DNA from: Draconibacterium sp.
GTDB taxonomy: Bacteria; Bacteroidota; Bacteroidia; Bacteroidales; Prolixibacteraceae
NCBI GenBank assembly: GCA_016705335.1
Contig: JADIYN010000013.1
Coordinates: 62,001-126,000 of the forward strand
Length of the DNA stretch: 64,000 nucleotides
Direction: 5' to 3'
Both the position numbers and the translations under genes were made by a program. Positions 11,122 to 19,982 of the stretch are shown here, piece after piece (within the stretch, counting starts at the first letter, position 1; every line of letters starts with the position of its first letter). A model generated the notes under the pieces. That model ran no database searches. It was not told where the DNA came from and saw nothing but the letters and a program-made list of their open reading frames with translations.

Positions 11122-11795
11122 ATGAAAACCTACGTTGGCTTATTTATTATTTTTTTCTTTTTGGTGAGTATTAATTCTGTACAGGCAGGTGTATTCGACA
11201 AAGTAAAAGGTAATGCTTCCTTTAAATCAGAGAAAAGCAAAATTATCCCCTTTTCAGAATTAAAATTTACAGATATTGGTGCGGCAACAAAGCCCGGAAA
11301 AGCAATCATCAATAAAAATGAATTGGAGTTAATCGCCGGAGGAGCCGATATTTGGGGCAAAAATGATGAGTTTAATTTTGGATACAAAAAACTTGAAGGC
11401 GATTTCGATATCAGTGTTCAAATTGTTTAACAAAACCACACCAATATACAAAAGCAGGAATAATGGCAAGAGTTGATTTGACCGATAATTCGGAGCACGT
11501 TTATTACCAGGTTTTCCCCGATAACAGTGCAAGAAACAAAAACAACGGAGGTTGCGAATTTCAATACCGTTTGGAAAAAGGTGGCGATATGAAAGCCATT
11601 TATCCAAACCCTGAAACCTCAGGAAACAAGTTTGATGTAAATTTCCCCAACACCTGGATTCGGTTAAAACGGATTGGTGATATTTTTGAATCATACACAA
11701 GCAACGATAATAAAACATGGAATCTTTACTCCACTTACACACAAAAATTGCCAAATGAATTGCTGGTTGGTCTGGCGGTTACTTCGCATTTCTGA
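11122..11795 (+). CDS. Secreted DUF1349-like (concanavalin-fold) protein (frameshifted)
   Basis: About 225 residues with a signal peptide (start ATG 11122, cleavage near VQAG). The mature part carries features of the DUF1349/lectin-like beta sandwich: WGKNDEFNFGYKKLEGDFDISVQI, then KAGIMARV, TWIRLKRIGDIFESYTSNDNKTW and a final LLVGLAVTSH. A lost T near 11425 breaks the frame; restoring it joins the two halves seamlessly. The C-terminus past 11795 may continue, since GAAGAATTTACAAC after the stop also reads like the family in another frame. It is the last gene of the locus; carbohydrate or surface binding is possible but not shown. Confidence 0.6.
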
Positions 11796-12256
11796 AGAAT
11801 TTACAACTGCATATTTTCAAATCTGGTTTTGAAAGTAAAAACATTTATCCAGATAGTGCCATTGCATGGGTTAATAGTAAATCCTTAAATCAAATTACTC
11901 TTGCCTCGCCTTTTGCTGCTTCTCTCCGCCCTTGCTCTCCGCCCTCCACCCTTTGCCCTCCTCTCCATTCTTCTCCCGCAGAACTCCATCCTATTGAATA
12001 TTTGTTTATTTTTAAACCGCTAATACCAAAAGCAATTCCACTTGAACAACAAATTTCAAATAGCAGACACAACAGTAAAAACCGCAAACATAAAATTGCA
12101 GGTAAACTCTGTATTAATCAAAAATGAAAATGAAAAAAAGTGTAATTGCTTGGGGGGATTAACTAGTTGGCGGTTAATGTATGGTAGCGCCTAGGTACAC
12201 AGACAACAATAATTTTTCGGTTAGACAGAGGAAACAAAAAATTGAATAGCAATAAT
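11796..12256 (+). other. Gene-free stretch with a pyrimidine-rich tract
   Basis: No convincing gene. Bases about 11904-11980 are strongly C/T-rich with repeated CTCCGCCCT-like words. The minus-strand ORF across it is low-complexity and lacks codon character. This gap marks the border between the cytochrome locus and the cassette-like array. Confidence 0.5.
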
Positions 12257-12629
12257 ATGAAGACAGAACAAAATTAAATTAGCAAACCTTACAACTTGGA
12301 CAATGGTGTTCACAATTTGCGTTATAGCCTTGTTCTTCATTGGTTTCGTAACAACTGTGACTTTTGACTTAAACGTATTTACTGAACGAACTTCCGATTT
12401 CATTTTTTCCTTTATCGGTTTCTCGGCAGTTTTAGTAATTTGCTCTGCGATACTCAATATTAGCTTAAATATTGGACTTATTGCGGACAGCAGAACACAA
12501 GACATAAAAGACGATGGACAACGTTTCATTACAAAAAAAATCTTCGGCGTCGTAATTGGACTAGTATTTGGATTGGTAACATTTCTTTTCCTTGGCGATT
12601 TCTTAACTCGACAAAATGAAAAAGAATAA
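12257..12629 (+). CDS. Small membrane protein, first gene of the cassette-like array (frameshifted)
   Basis: About 125 residues with three hydrophobic helices (MVFTICVIALFFIGFV, FIFSFIGFSAVLVICSAIL, FGVVIGLVFGLVTFLFLG). The reading frame is open from 12303, but an ATG at 12257 gives a natural N-terminus (MKTEQ-KLKLANLTTWT) if two A residues missing from A runs at 12270-12278 are restored. It overlaps the next start by 14 bases. No family recognised. Confidence 0.5.
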
Positions 12630-13181
12630 ACTTGTTAACGAAGCAAACGACATAATTAATCGATATGCTGAGAGCATCAACAAAATTTCCATTGGACTAG
12701 CAGACACTTCAAAAGTAAAGGACATACCAGATATTTTAAATTTCCTTTCAAATCAAAAAGGAGAAATTTCCATCTGTTCAGCTTATAGTAAGCGACAAGT
12801 TTGACGGACAACTTACATATCTTGAAATAGAACCATATGCAAATAAAGAAGAACTTAAAAAAACCATATTTCGGGAACTCATTTTACAAATGCGAAATTC
12901 AAGATTGTGACTATTTAGAGCAATTTTTCACCGGCAAGACAACTGACACTCACTTTTGGACAGAAAATAATGACTACAAATTATATTTCCGTTCAACAAA
13001 GACAATAAAAAATTCATTTTGGTATTTACAAAATATGAAAGACAAGGAAAAGTTGGTTCATCCTGACAAGACTAAAGAACTACGAACCGCTAACTTCAGC
13101 TACCCGCAAGCTCGGCAGCGGTGGTTTTCTGTGGGCATCTTTCCACTCAGTCTCGCCTTTGGCGAAACAGTCCGCCCCTAA
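12616..13181 (+). CDS. Hypothetical protein reading into an attC-like site (frameshifted)
   Basis: About 190 residues after repair of two indels near 12765 and 12860 (A runs). The soluble, charged sequence includes VQLIVSDKFDGQLTYLEIEPYANKEEL and CEIQDCDYLEQFFTG. Its last ~25 residues (SYPQARQRWFSVGIF...) are translated from the attC-like repeat that starts near 13088, so the ancestral stop codon has probably been lost or shifted. It shares a cassette with the membrane protein upstream. No family recognised. Confidence 0.45.
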
Positions 13182-13191
13182 GTGTAGCTTC
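13088..13191 (+). repeat. attC-like imperfect palindrome, copy A
   Basis: It begins CTAACTTCAGCTACCCG, contains the hairpin core TCTCGCCTTTGGCGA, and ends GTGTAGCTTC. It aligns along its length with copies at 13853, 14595 and 15334. The right terminal GTT box seen in the other copies is not evident here. Confidence 0.55.
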
Positions 13192-13210
13192 ATAAAATAG
13201 CAACCATATT

Positions 13211-13840
13211 ATGGAGACAACAAAGACAAATATTTTAACAACTTCTTTGAGTGTGAAAACTATTGGATTCGGACTCTTCGGGACTATTTTCTTCGGCGCG
13301 TTTGCTTATATGGCTTTGCCAACTAGAAAAATGACAGTTGAGGGAGTAAGTTATGAGACAGGAATGTTAATAGTATGGATGATATTTGGAAGTTTTGTTT
13401 TTTTTGCCTCTGCCTGTTTTATAATGCTGATGACCGTCAGAACTTTCGTTTTGACTGATAAAAATTTTTTAATAAAAAGACCTCTATTGTTTTTGACTAA
13501 AACCATACCATTGGCTGAAATTAAAAGCGTGACAGAAGGAGATTTTAAAATAAATCCCTCACATGCTGGTCGAAACATAAATGTATTTAGTGGAGACAAG
13601 ACTATAATTGAATTAAAGAATGGTAAAAAAATAAAGTATAATTCGTTTGAAATTTCAGGATATTATATTTTCAATGGAGAACTTCAAAAAGTTAGGAGAA
13701 ATATTAAGACAAAGAACGCGACTAACGCAAATACTGCATACAAGAATTATAAATATAGCGGCTACGGCTGGCTAATATTTCTTATTGTCCTAACGCTTGG
13801 ATTAGTTTATGCTTTAATCAAACAACGACTAGAGAAATGA
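13211..13840 (+). CDS. Membrane protein with a PH-like domain
   Basis: 209 residues. Two N-terminal helices (about 15-35 and 47-73) are followed by a soluble stretch (about 75-165) with the strand pattern of bacterial PH domains (TFVLTDKNFLIKR, IPLAEIKSVTEG, GDKTIIELKNGKKIKYNSF). A C-terminal helix at about 187-203 follows. It is the sole gene between attC-like copies A and B, in the same orientation as its neighbours. Function unknown. Confidence 0.6.
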   Translation: METTKTNILTTSLSVKTIGFGLFGTIFFGAFAYMALPTRKMTVEGVSYETGMLIVWMIFGSFVFFASACFIMLMTVRTFVLTDKNFLIKRPLLFLTKTIPLAEIKSVTEGDFKINPSHAGRNINVFSGDKTIIELKNGKKIKYNSFEISGYYIFNGELQKVRRNIKTKNATNANTAYKNYKYSGYGWLIFLIVLTLGLVYALIKQRLEK

Positions 13841-13852
13841 TAAAGAAATACA

Positions 13853-13970
13853 GCCCATAACTTCATCTACCCGTCAAGTGCGGCAACGGTGGCTTTCGGC
13901 ATGTATCTTTTGGCTCTCTCGCCTTAGGCGACACATTCCGCCCCTACGTGTAGCTTCCTACGTTTTGGGC
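13853..13970 (+). repeat. attC-like imperfect palindrome, copy B
   Basis: It starts GCCCATAACTTCATCTACCCG, has the core stem TCGCCTTAGGCGA, and ends GTGTAGCTTCCTACGTTTTGGGC. The left AGCTAC-type box (here ATCTAC) and right GTAGCT box pair with each other, as L'' and L' do in attC sites. The outer CATAAC and GTTTTG boxes are only partly complementary. Confidence 0.6.
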
Positions 13971-14028
13971 AAGTTTGTAATCCCGCAAAAAGTAGCAACT
14001 TTGTAATTACATTATAAAAATTGACACC

Positions 14029-14274
14029 ATGGAAGTTTCAGTAATAAAAATAGGTAATTCAAAGGGAATCCGACTTAGCAAGACTTTGCTGGACAAGTAC
14101 AATATCCAGGACACAGTTGAGGTAATTCTCGAAAAGGGACAAATAGTCATAAAACCACTATCAAGACCGCGAAAAGGTTGGGAAAAAGCATTCAAAAAAA
14201 TGGCGGAGAATGGCGATGACAGTTTGTTGATTAACGATGTGTTTGACGACGAAAACCTCGAAGAATGGAAATAA
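14029..14274 (+). CDS. mazE: MazE-type antitoxin
   Basis: 81 residues. The N-terminal half is an AbrB/MazE swapped-hairpin DNA-binding fold (VSVIKIGNSKGIRLSKTLLDKY, then VEVILEKGQIVIKPL). The C-terminal tail is acidic (NDVFDDENLEEWK), as expected for the toxin-binding arm. It overlaps the downstream toxin start by 10 bases. Expected role: bind and neutralise the MazF-like RNase and autorepress the operon. It is carried as a cassette between attC-like copies B and C, where toxin-antitoxin genes often stabilise arrays. Confidence 0.88.
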   Translation: MEVSVIKIGNSKGIRLSKTLLDKYNIQDTVEVILEKGQIVIKPLSRPRKGWEKAFKKMAENGDDSLLINDVFDDENLEEWK

Positions 14275-14588
14275 ATCAATATCAAATCATTCTGGTTAAT
14301 CTCGACCCGACAATTGGGAGTGAGATAAAAAAAACCAGACCGTGTGTTGTGATTTCTCCTAACGAGATGAATAAATTTTTAAATACGGTTGTAATTGCTC
14401 CGATGACAACAAGTTCTAAAAATTATCCGACCAGAATTGAAGTTAGACAAGATAGTAAAATTGGATGGATTGTTTTAGACCAAATTCGGACTATCGACAA
14501 ACAGAGAATAATTAAAGACCTTGGACGATTGACAAAGTCCGAGATAAATGAGCTAAAGTCAGTATTAAAAGAAACCTATGTTGATTGA
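14265..14588 (+). CDS. mazF: MazF/PemK-type mRNA interferase toxin
   Basis: 107 residues, the usual length for this family. Typical features are an N-terminal YQIILVNLDPTIGSEIKKTRPCVVIS (G-x-E-x-x-K-x-R-P motif), then NTVVIAPMTTSSKNYPTRIEV and GWIVLDQIRTIDKQRI. These match MazF enzymes that cut mRNA at short motifs. The start lies inside the end of the antitoxin gene. The stop is only seven bases before attC-like copy C. Confidence 0.9.
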   Translation: MEINQYQIILVNLDPTIGSEIKKTRPCVVISPNEMNKFLNTVVIAPMTTSSKNYPTRIEVRQDSKIGWIVLDQIRTIDKQRIIKDLGRLTKSEINELKSVLKETYVD

Positions 14589-14594
14589 AAACCA

Positions 14595-14713
14595 GCCCAT
14601 AACTTTCAGCTACCCACCAAGTGCGGCAGTGGTGGTTTTCGGTGGGCATCTTTCCGCTCGGTCTCGCCTTAGGTGAGACAATCCGACTCTGCGTGTAACT
14701 TCCAACGTTATGC
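14595..14713 (+). repeat. attC-like imperfect palindrome, copy C
   Basis: The best preserved copy. It starts GCCCATAAC and ends CAACGTTATGC, so the outer CATAAC and GTTATG boxes are exact complements. Inner AGCTAC and GTAACT boxes and a central GTCTCGCC-TTA-GGTGAGAC hairpin complete the fold. The right box GTTATGC differs at one position from the classical GTTRRRY. Confidence 0.65.
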
Positions 14714-14772
14714 GTTATATTATTGGGCTGTACGTAAATTGACATTGGAACTATGAAAAAACGCCGAATTTT

Positions 14773-15327
14773 ATGAAAAAAAAGATCGTAATAATCTTAT
14801 TCTTTTTAGTCATTGGAAACATTGATATAAATGCCCAAACCAATCTAAAGGACAATGACGCATTTTGCGATCAATATTCTATGATTGTCGAACTAATTTC
14901 AAATGATAGCATTGCCAAGATTGAATTTCCTTTTAAAAATTTTGCTTTCCAAATCGACAGTAAATTATCATTTGGGATTGGATTTCCCTTCATGACGCGT
15001 TTTTATATAGCAGAAACCTTAGGAGTTGATCCTAAGAATTTAGATCTCAAAGATTCCGTCGTGATAAAATTGTGGATTGAGACTGAAAAAGAGGATTATA
15101 ACAAAAGAAAAATTTTCGAAAACTCTTTGTGCTTAACTGAGATTCAGGGAAAAGAAAGTGACGATAATGTCTATTTGAGTTTTTCCAGAAAGAGTGACAA
15201 AGTTGTGTTTGTAAACGCTTCAAGGATTTACAAATATCCTAGACATACAAACGGAATATTTTACTTATTCTTCTTTAATGAGAATAACAATATTGATAAA
15301 ATTTATAGAGATAATTGGATTGAATGA
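14773..15327 (+). CDS. Secreted hypothetical protein
   Basis: 184 residues with a signal peptide (MKKKIVIILFFLVIGNIDINAQ). The mature part is soluble and mixed alpha/beta, with no recognised motif. It is the single gene between attC-like copies C and D, seven bases before D. No function assigned. Confidence 0.6.
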   Translation: MKKKIVIILFFLVIGNIDINAQTNLKDNDAFCDQYSMIVELISNDSIAKIEFPFKNFAFQIDSKLSFGIGFPFMTRFYIAETLGVDPKNLDLKDSVVIKLWIETEKEDYNKRKIFENSLCLTEIQGKESDDNVYLSFSRKSDKVVFVNASRIYKYPRHTNGIFYLFFFNENNNIDKIYRDNWIE

Positions 15328-15333
15328 AAACCA

Positions 15334-15400
15334 GCCCATAACTTTCAGCTACCCGTCAAGTGCGGCAGCAGTGGTTTTCGGTGTGTATCTTTCCGACTGA
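15334..15400 (+). repeat. attC-like palindrome, truncated copy D
   Basis: The left half (GCCCATAACTTTCAGCTACCCG through GTATCTTTCCG) matches copies B and C; similarity then stops abruptly near 15398, before the central hairpin. It marks the right end of the cassette-like array and probably a deletion or rearrangement point. Confidence 0.55.
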
Positions 15401-15882
15401 AGCATGATCTCAATCTTTTCCAAAGTTCAAAACTTTAGAAAAGTTAAAAAACCAAAAATTCTGGCTCTATAAAGATTTTTATCGCCTCTACGTATGAATT
15501 ATTACCGCAGCGTTGATTTTATAAGACACTCGAAGATAATTTACCAAAGATATTTTACACCACTTGGAAGCAGTTTCTGACCGTCGGAAATTGCTTCCAA
15601 GTGCCGGAAGAGTGCTTCCAAAAGCAGTAAATACGGGTCTTTCACCTGAAATGTCATTCTATTCCCCGTACGAGAAGTTTTAAGCTTTTTCAGGATAAAT
15701 CTTACACTTTCGATCTGAATATTTATGAATGAATCTTTTTTTTAAAAATGTGCCCCAAGTTCCAAAAAAGAAAGTAAGCTCTGGAAAAATGGAAGAACCA
15801 TACAATTTATGAAAAAGGAAAAACTTTTTTGATTAGTTTTGGAAGTGAAACAACTAAAGCTAAAATCTAAAAACCTGATATT
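15401..15882 (+). other. Intergenic region with a strong inverted repeat
   Basis: No gene found. Bases 15561-15572 (CACTTGGAAGCA) and 15592-15603 are perfect 12-bp inverted repeats around a 19-nt loop, and a third partial copy (TGCTTCCAA) follows at about 15612. TAGTTTTG at 15834-15841 fits the -7 promoter consensus for the GH9 gene downstream. Confidence 0.5.
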
Positions 15883-17952
15883 ATGACAAAAAATGTATTC
15901 TTAATTGTTTTCCTCGCACTATTCTTTATTGCGAATCAAGCCCATTCAAAGGTAAAATTCGATGAAATTCGCACGGCTTCTGATAATGTAATTGTTGCAT
16001 TCTTTACCAGCGACACGGTTAATATCGAAGAAATTGGAACAACTGTTTTATCGGATTGGAAAATAAACGGGCAGCCGGCAAAAAGCATTCATAAATATGT
16101 AATGCAGGCAAATAAATGCAATCATCACATTTATCTTGAAACTGAAAAACTTGTAAAAGGCAGGAAGTACAAAATTGAAACGCCTTTCGGAACCAAAGAA
16201 TTTGCTTTTGATGAAAGAGAAATATTTTGTGAATCAATAAAAACAAATCAAATTGGGTACAGCGCTTTATCAAAAGTTCGGTATGCAAATTTTGCAATTT
16301 GGCTGGGAACAGGAGGTAGCCGCAAAATTGAAGGAGAATTGCCGGGGTTCGAAGTTTTTGAAATTGCAACGGGCAAAACAGTGTTTAATGGCAAATTGAA
16401 GGAATATGGCGAAGATATTTCGTCAGGTGGTTTTGTTTATCGCATTGATCTATCCTCCGTCCCCGAGGGTGGCCCGTATAAAATTGCAGTTAAAGGTTTT
16501 GGAAGTTCATACGCGTTCGGTATTGGTGGCGAATTCTCAAAAATGCTGGCACACACCATTTTCCGTGCCCAGTACTTACAACGTTGCGGATGCCCGGTTC
16601 ATGATCCCGATATTCGCAAAGAAGCTTGTCACACTTTAATTTACCGTGTTAATGGTCCAATTGGTGAAGCGAATATTGATGTGGCCGGGAACGAACCTAC
16701 CTTTAAAATGTACGGCGGATACCATGATGCCGGTGATGCCGACCGCCGGGCCTACCACATGGCCAATCCAGTTTTAAACCTGATGATTTATGAGATTTTT
16801 CCTGAATATTTTACCGATGATCAATTTCATATTCCGGGCGATTTTGATGAAAACTACAATATCCTGAATTATGCGAACAAAATCCCGGATATTATTGATG
16901 AAGCTGAATGGGGAACACTTGCATGGGAATACCTGCAAAACGAAGATGGAAGCATTCAGTTTGGCACAGAAACCCGTGGCTATCCTGATCCGTTTGCCGC
17001 CCCACTCGATTTGGACAAAAAGAAATACGGAACCGTAAAAGTGGATGACCGCGCTACCTGCACCGGCGCAGGATTGTTTTTGCACCTGGCCCGAATTATT
17101 CAGCCTTACAAACCCGAAAAAGCAGCTGAATTAATTAAAAGAGGTGAAAAAGCAATGCAAATCAGTTCCGAAAAAATGGCTGAGCCAGAGCAACTGTATT
17201 ACTACATTCAACATTACCTTTTAACAAAAAATGAAGCTGATCATCAGAAAATAAAAGCGTTATATACAATTGCCGACTCTATGAAAGTGAATCTGACAAT
17301 CACTCCCGGTTATTCATTGAACGACAAACGATTTGATAATCCGGCATATATTCTGTCTTATATTTTAGCTAAGGATGTTCCAACTGACCCTGTTATTGTA
17401 GCATATTTTAAGAAAGCCATTAAAAATGCAGCAGATGCTGATATCGATGAATTGAGAAATCATGCTTTTCCGGTGGGCAACAATCCGGCACAAGGTGGTT
17501 GGGGGCACAATGTAAGACAACCACAATATGCCGCTTTGCCTTTGCTGCAATGGCAACTTTCAAAAGACCAAAAATATTTTGATGCTGCGTCAGAACTGAT
17601 GGATTACAAGACAGGACTCAATCCATTAGGAATTAGCTATATCACGGGGCTTGGATTTCATCAGGTATATAATATCCACGATCGCGAAAGCGCTTATACT
17701 GAAAGTTTGGGATGGGGATCGAAACCCGGAATTACTGCATTTGGACCCGGAGTTGTTGGACGGCGAAGCAATGCGAAAGTAATTCCTGCAATGGGCGAAT
17801 TGCCAAAAGAGCGCCAGTATGTTGACGATAGGGCAATCATCAATTTCAACGAGTTCACTATTTTTGAAACGATGCATTATGATGCGCTTTACACCATACT
17901 TTCAGGAGGTGGAAAATGGAATGGAAAAAATCCGTTTGAAATGAATAAATGA
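15883..17952 (+). CDS. Secreted GH9 endoglucanase
   Basis: 689 residues with a signal peptide (cleavage near NQAHS). An Ig-like CelD_N domain (about 22-215) precedes an (alpha/alpha)6 barrel (about 225-685). GH9 hallmarks are present: the DAGD motif (D282, D285), the GLNPLGISYITG...HDRES signature near 575-605, and the C-terminal catalytic acid E657 in DDRAIINFNEFTI. Such enzymes cleave beta-1,4-glucans or related plant polysaccharides by inversion. There is no type IX tail, so it is probably periplasmic. It stands alone, followed by a bidirectional terminator. Confidence 0.92.
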   Translation: MTKNVFLIVFLALFFIANQAHSKVKFDEIRTASDNVIVAFFTSDTVNIEEIGTTVLSDWKINGQPAKSIHKYVMQANKCNHHIYLETEKLVKGRKYKIETPFGTKEFAFDEREIFCESIKTNQIGYSALSKVRYANFAIWLGTGGSRKIEGELPGFEVFEIATGKTVFNGKLKEYGEDISSGGFVYRIDLSSVPEGGPYKIAVKGFGSSYAFGIGGEFSKMLAHTIFRAQYLQRCGCPVHDPDIRKEACHTLIYRVNGPIGEANIDVAGNEPTFKMYGGYHDAGDADRRAYHMANPVLNLMIYEIFPEYFTDDQFHIPGDFDENYNILNYANKIPDIIDEAEWGTLAWEYLQNEDGSIQFGTETRGYPDPFAAPLDLDKKKYGTVKVDDRATCTGAGLFLHLARIIQPYKPEKAAELIKRGEKAMQISSEKMAEPEQLYYYIQHYLLTKNEADHQKIKALYTIADSMKVNLTITPGYSLNDKRFDNPAYILSYILAKDVPTDPVIVAYFKKAIKNAADADIDELRNHAFPVGNNPAQGGWGHNVRQPQYAALPLLQWQLSKDQKYFDAASELMDYKTGLNPLGISYITGLGFHQVYNIHDRESAYTESLGWGSKPGITAFGPGVVGRRSNAKVIPAMGELPKERQYVDDRAIINFNEFTIFETMHYDALYTILSGGGKWNGKNPFEMNK

Positions 17953-18293
17953 CAAAAAGATTAAGTTCATTTCGTTTTGGGAGATTTGAAGTCTGATTTA
18001 TTTGAAATTCGTCAATTAACAAAACATTGGATAGCTACATTTTAACTGATAAAAATTCAATAAAAAAACACGGATTTCGCTACAATAAAAAATATGAGCA
18101 TACTCCGAAAAGTCTTTTATAATCACTAAAACACCAAAACATGAAATTACACTAAAATACTTCAACCTTATTATCAAGATTTTGTGGGTTTTAGTGCTTT
18201 TGAGATTTCGTGGCATTTTCTTTTTTTATGTTTCGGAGCGGACTCAATAATCAAATCAAAAACATCGTGAATTGAGTTTATGTAAAGAAATAA

Positions 18294-18326
18294 AAAAGGA
18301 TGTCAGACTTTATCTGACATCCTTTT
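18294..18326. terminator. Bidirectional Rho-independent terminator
   Basis: A perfect 14-bp stem (18294-18307 with 18313-18326) with a 5-nt loop; A run on the left and T run on the right. It sits between the convergent GH9 gene and the lipocalin-like gene, so it can serve both. The rest of 17953-18367 carries no gene. Confidence 0.88.
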
Positions 18327-18367
18327 AACAAAATATTTCTGCTTATTTTTTCCTTGAAAAATACTTT

Positions 18368-18830
18368 TTACTTTTTATCGTAAACCTGCGTTTCAGTCAT
18401 ATCACCCCATGATGAAGTGGAATTCATTTCAATCACCATATTTCCACCATCCATTTTGTAAACTTCTGTAATGGAAACTTCTCCACCATCCTGCATCGGA
18501 ATTTTTGAAGTTATTTTTAACGACTTTTTGTCTGCTGCCCAAACTGCAGTCGATTTTTTTTGTGTGTCCATCATCCCGGGATTTACATTCTTTTCCGTCG
18601 AGTGTAAATTTATCGTTGGTTGTATATGCCTCACCTTGCCATTCAGCATGTCTTTCAACGCTCAAATCATTACCTTTTTGTGCGATAATAATTTCCTTTG
18701 GAGCCATACTAAACTGTTCGCCCAACTTACTTTTCGAACTGTTTAATTTCCAGGAACCGGAAAGATCAACCTGAGCAGATACTGTAACTACGACTAAGAC
18801 TGCTGCAAGAAATAAAAAAACCTTTTTCAT
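18368..18830 (-). CDS. Small secreted lipocalin-like protein (frameshifted)
   Basis: About 150 residues with a signal peptide (MKKVFLFLAAVLVVVTVSAQ). The mature start LSGSWKLNSSKSKLG resembles small lipocalin-like/DUF proteins of Bacteroidota, followed by amphipathic strands to QVYDKK. An indel near 18585 moves the frame in the middle; the two fragments join as GKEC-NPGMMDTQKK. Function unknown. Confidence 0.6.
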
Positions 18831-18987
18831 AATAATTTAGTTTTAGATTATAATTTATACTTCGATTAGATTTTTAAACCAAGTTTAATTAACTGATTAA
18901 GAGAAATAAAACTGCAGGTAAGATAATAATTTTTTGTTTTAAACAAGTTCATTTATAATAGAAACAATATGCTTTTCGACATAAAAA

Positions 18988-19012
18988 AAGGTGGATAATT
19001 GATACCCACCTT
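18988..19012 (-). terminator. Rho-independent terminator of the NmrA-like gene
   Basis: On the minus strand a 7-bp stem AAGGTGG/CCACCTT is followed by a T run. It lies 23 bases after the stop of the gene ending at 19035. Confidence 0.7.
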
Positions 19013-19034
19013 AAATGAATTATTTAATAACAAA

Positions 19035-19982
19035 TTAAATACTGATCGCCTTTTTATTCTTTTCCAACCACGAATCAAAATTCAATAATTCGGGATTAAG
19101 TTTTTTAGTAGCATTTATATCACGGGCACCGCAATATTCAGTTTCAAAATCAGCTTTAAACTGAAACATATTTGCCATATCATCAGCACCGGGGAATCCG
19201 AAATTACGATAAACAGAAGCCGGAACGTCATTATATTTTACTTCTGTTCCCAAATGTTTTGTAAACGCTTCGGCCATTTGAGCGCCAGTTAAATGTTCGC
19301 CAGCTATGCTAATTGTTTTCCCTTGAAATTCAGCACCTGATTTAAATATTGAATAGGCACATTTACCAATGTCTTCAGATGAAATTCCAGGCAGTTTTTT
19401 ATCTCCCATCGGAAATGTAATTGCCAGTTTACCATCAGGTCCTTTTTGCGGTCCCAATCCAAAATATATGAAGTTTTCCCAATAAAAAGAAGTGTTCAGC
19501 AAAGTATATGGCACACCACTTTTTTCAAAATATATGTTCGATTCTCCTTTTGCGTCAAAATGGGGAACCTTATATTTTCCCTGCAAAGTTGGCATTCTGT
19601 CATCACTCAACGGAATGAATTTTCGGGTATCTTCAAGAGTTGACCAAATAACATGTTTAACTCCAGCTTCACTGGCCGCTTCAGCCATGTTTTTTGCATG
19701 AAGATTTTCCTTTTCAGGTGAGAAATGCTCCCAAAAAAAAGTAACACAATATGCGCCGTAAGCCCCCTTGAAAGCATTTACAAGACTTGCTTTGTCGTCA
19801 ACATCAGCTTCAACCACTTCGGCACCCAATTTTGCAAGTTCTTTTGCTTTATCTGAATTTGCATTTCTTGTTATAACCCGAGCTTTAAATCCACCATCTT
19901 TATCATTTAAAATGGCATTTACAAGCCCTTTTCCCTGTGCACCTGTACCTCCAACAACTGCAATAATTTTACTTTTTTCCAT
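19035..19982 (-). CDS. NmrA-like NAD(P)-binding protein
   Basis: 315 residues. N-terminal Rossmann motif GGTGAQGKG (about 10-18) and the NmrA/HSCARG pattern: RVITRNANSDKAKEL, GAEVVEADVDDKASL, GAYGVTFFWEH, HVIWSTLEDTRKF and GKYKVPHFDAKGESN. Members are atypical short-chain dehydrogenases acting as redox sensors or quinone/NADPH-binding regulators. Single gene with its own terminator. The substrate cannot be told from sequence. Confidence 0.85.
   Translation of the reverse strand: MEKSKIIAVVGGTGAQGKGLVNAILNDKDGGFKARVITRNANSDKAKELAKLGAEVVEADVDDKASLVNAFKGAYGAYCVTFFWEHFSPEKENLHAKNMAEAASEAGVKHVIWSTLEDTRKFIPLSDDRMPTLQGKYKVPHFDAKGESNIYFEKSGVPYTLLNTSFYWENFIYFGLGPQKGPDGKLAITFPMGDKKLPGISSEDIGKCAYSIFKSGAEFQGKTISIAGEHLTGAQMAEAFTKHLGTEVKYNDVPASVYRNFGFPGADDMANMFQFKADFETEYCGARDINATKKLNPELLNFDSWLEKNKKAISI

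Noticed and set aside
11890..12087. Minus-strand protein-coding gene
   Set aside because: The ORF is the complement of a C/T-rich tract; the product is low-complexity R/G/E-rich with no start context.
12150..12256. A fifth attC-like site or an attI site upstream of the array
   Set aside because: GGCGGTTAATG and nearby words hint at a GTT box, but no pairing left arm was found.
12221..12529. Minus-strand ORF opposite the small membrane protein
   Set aside because: It is a shadow of the plus-strand gene, whose hydrophobic helices and cassette position are more convincing.
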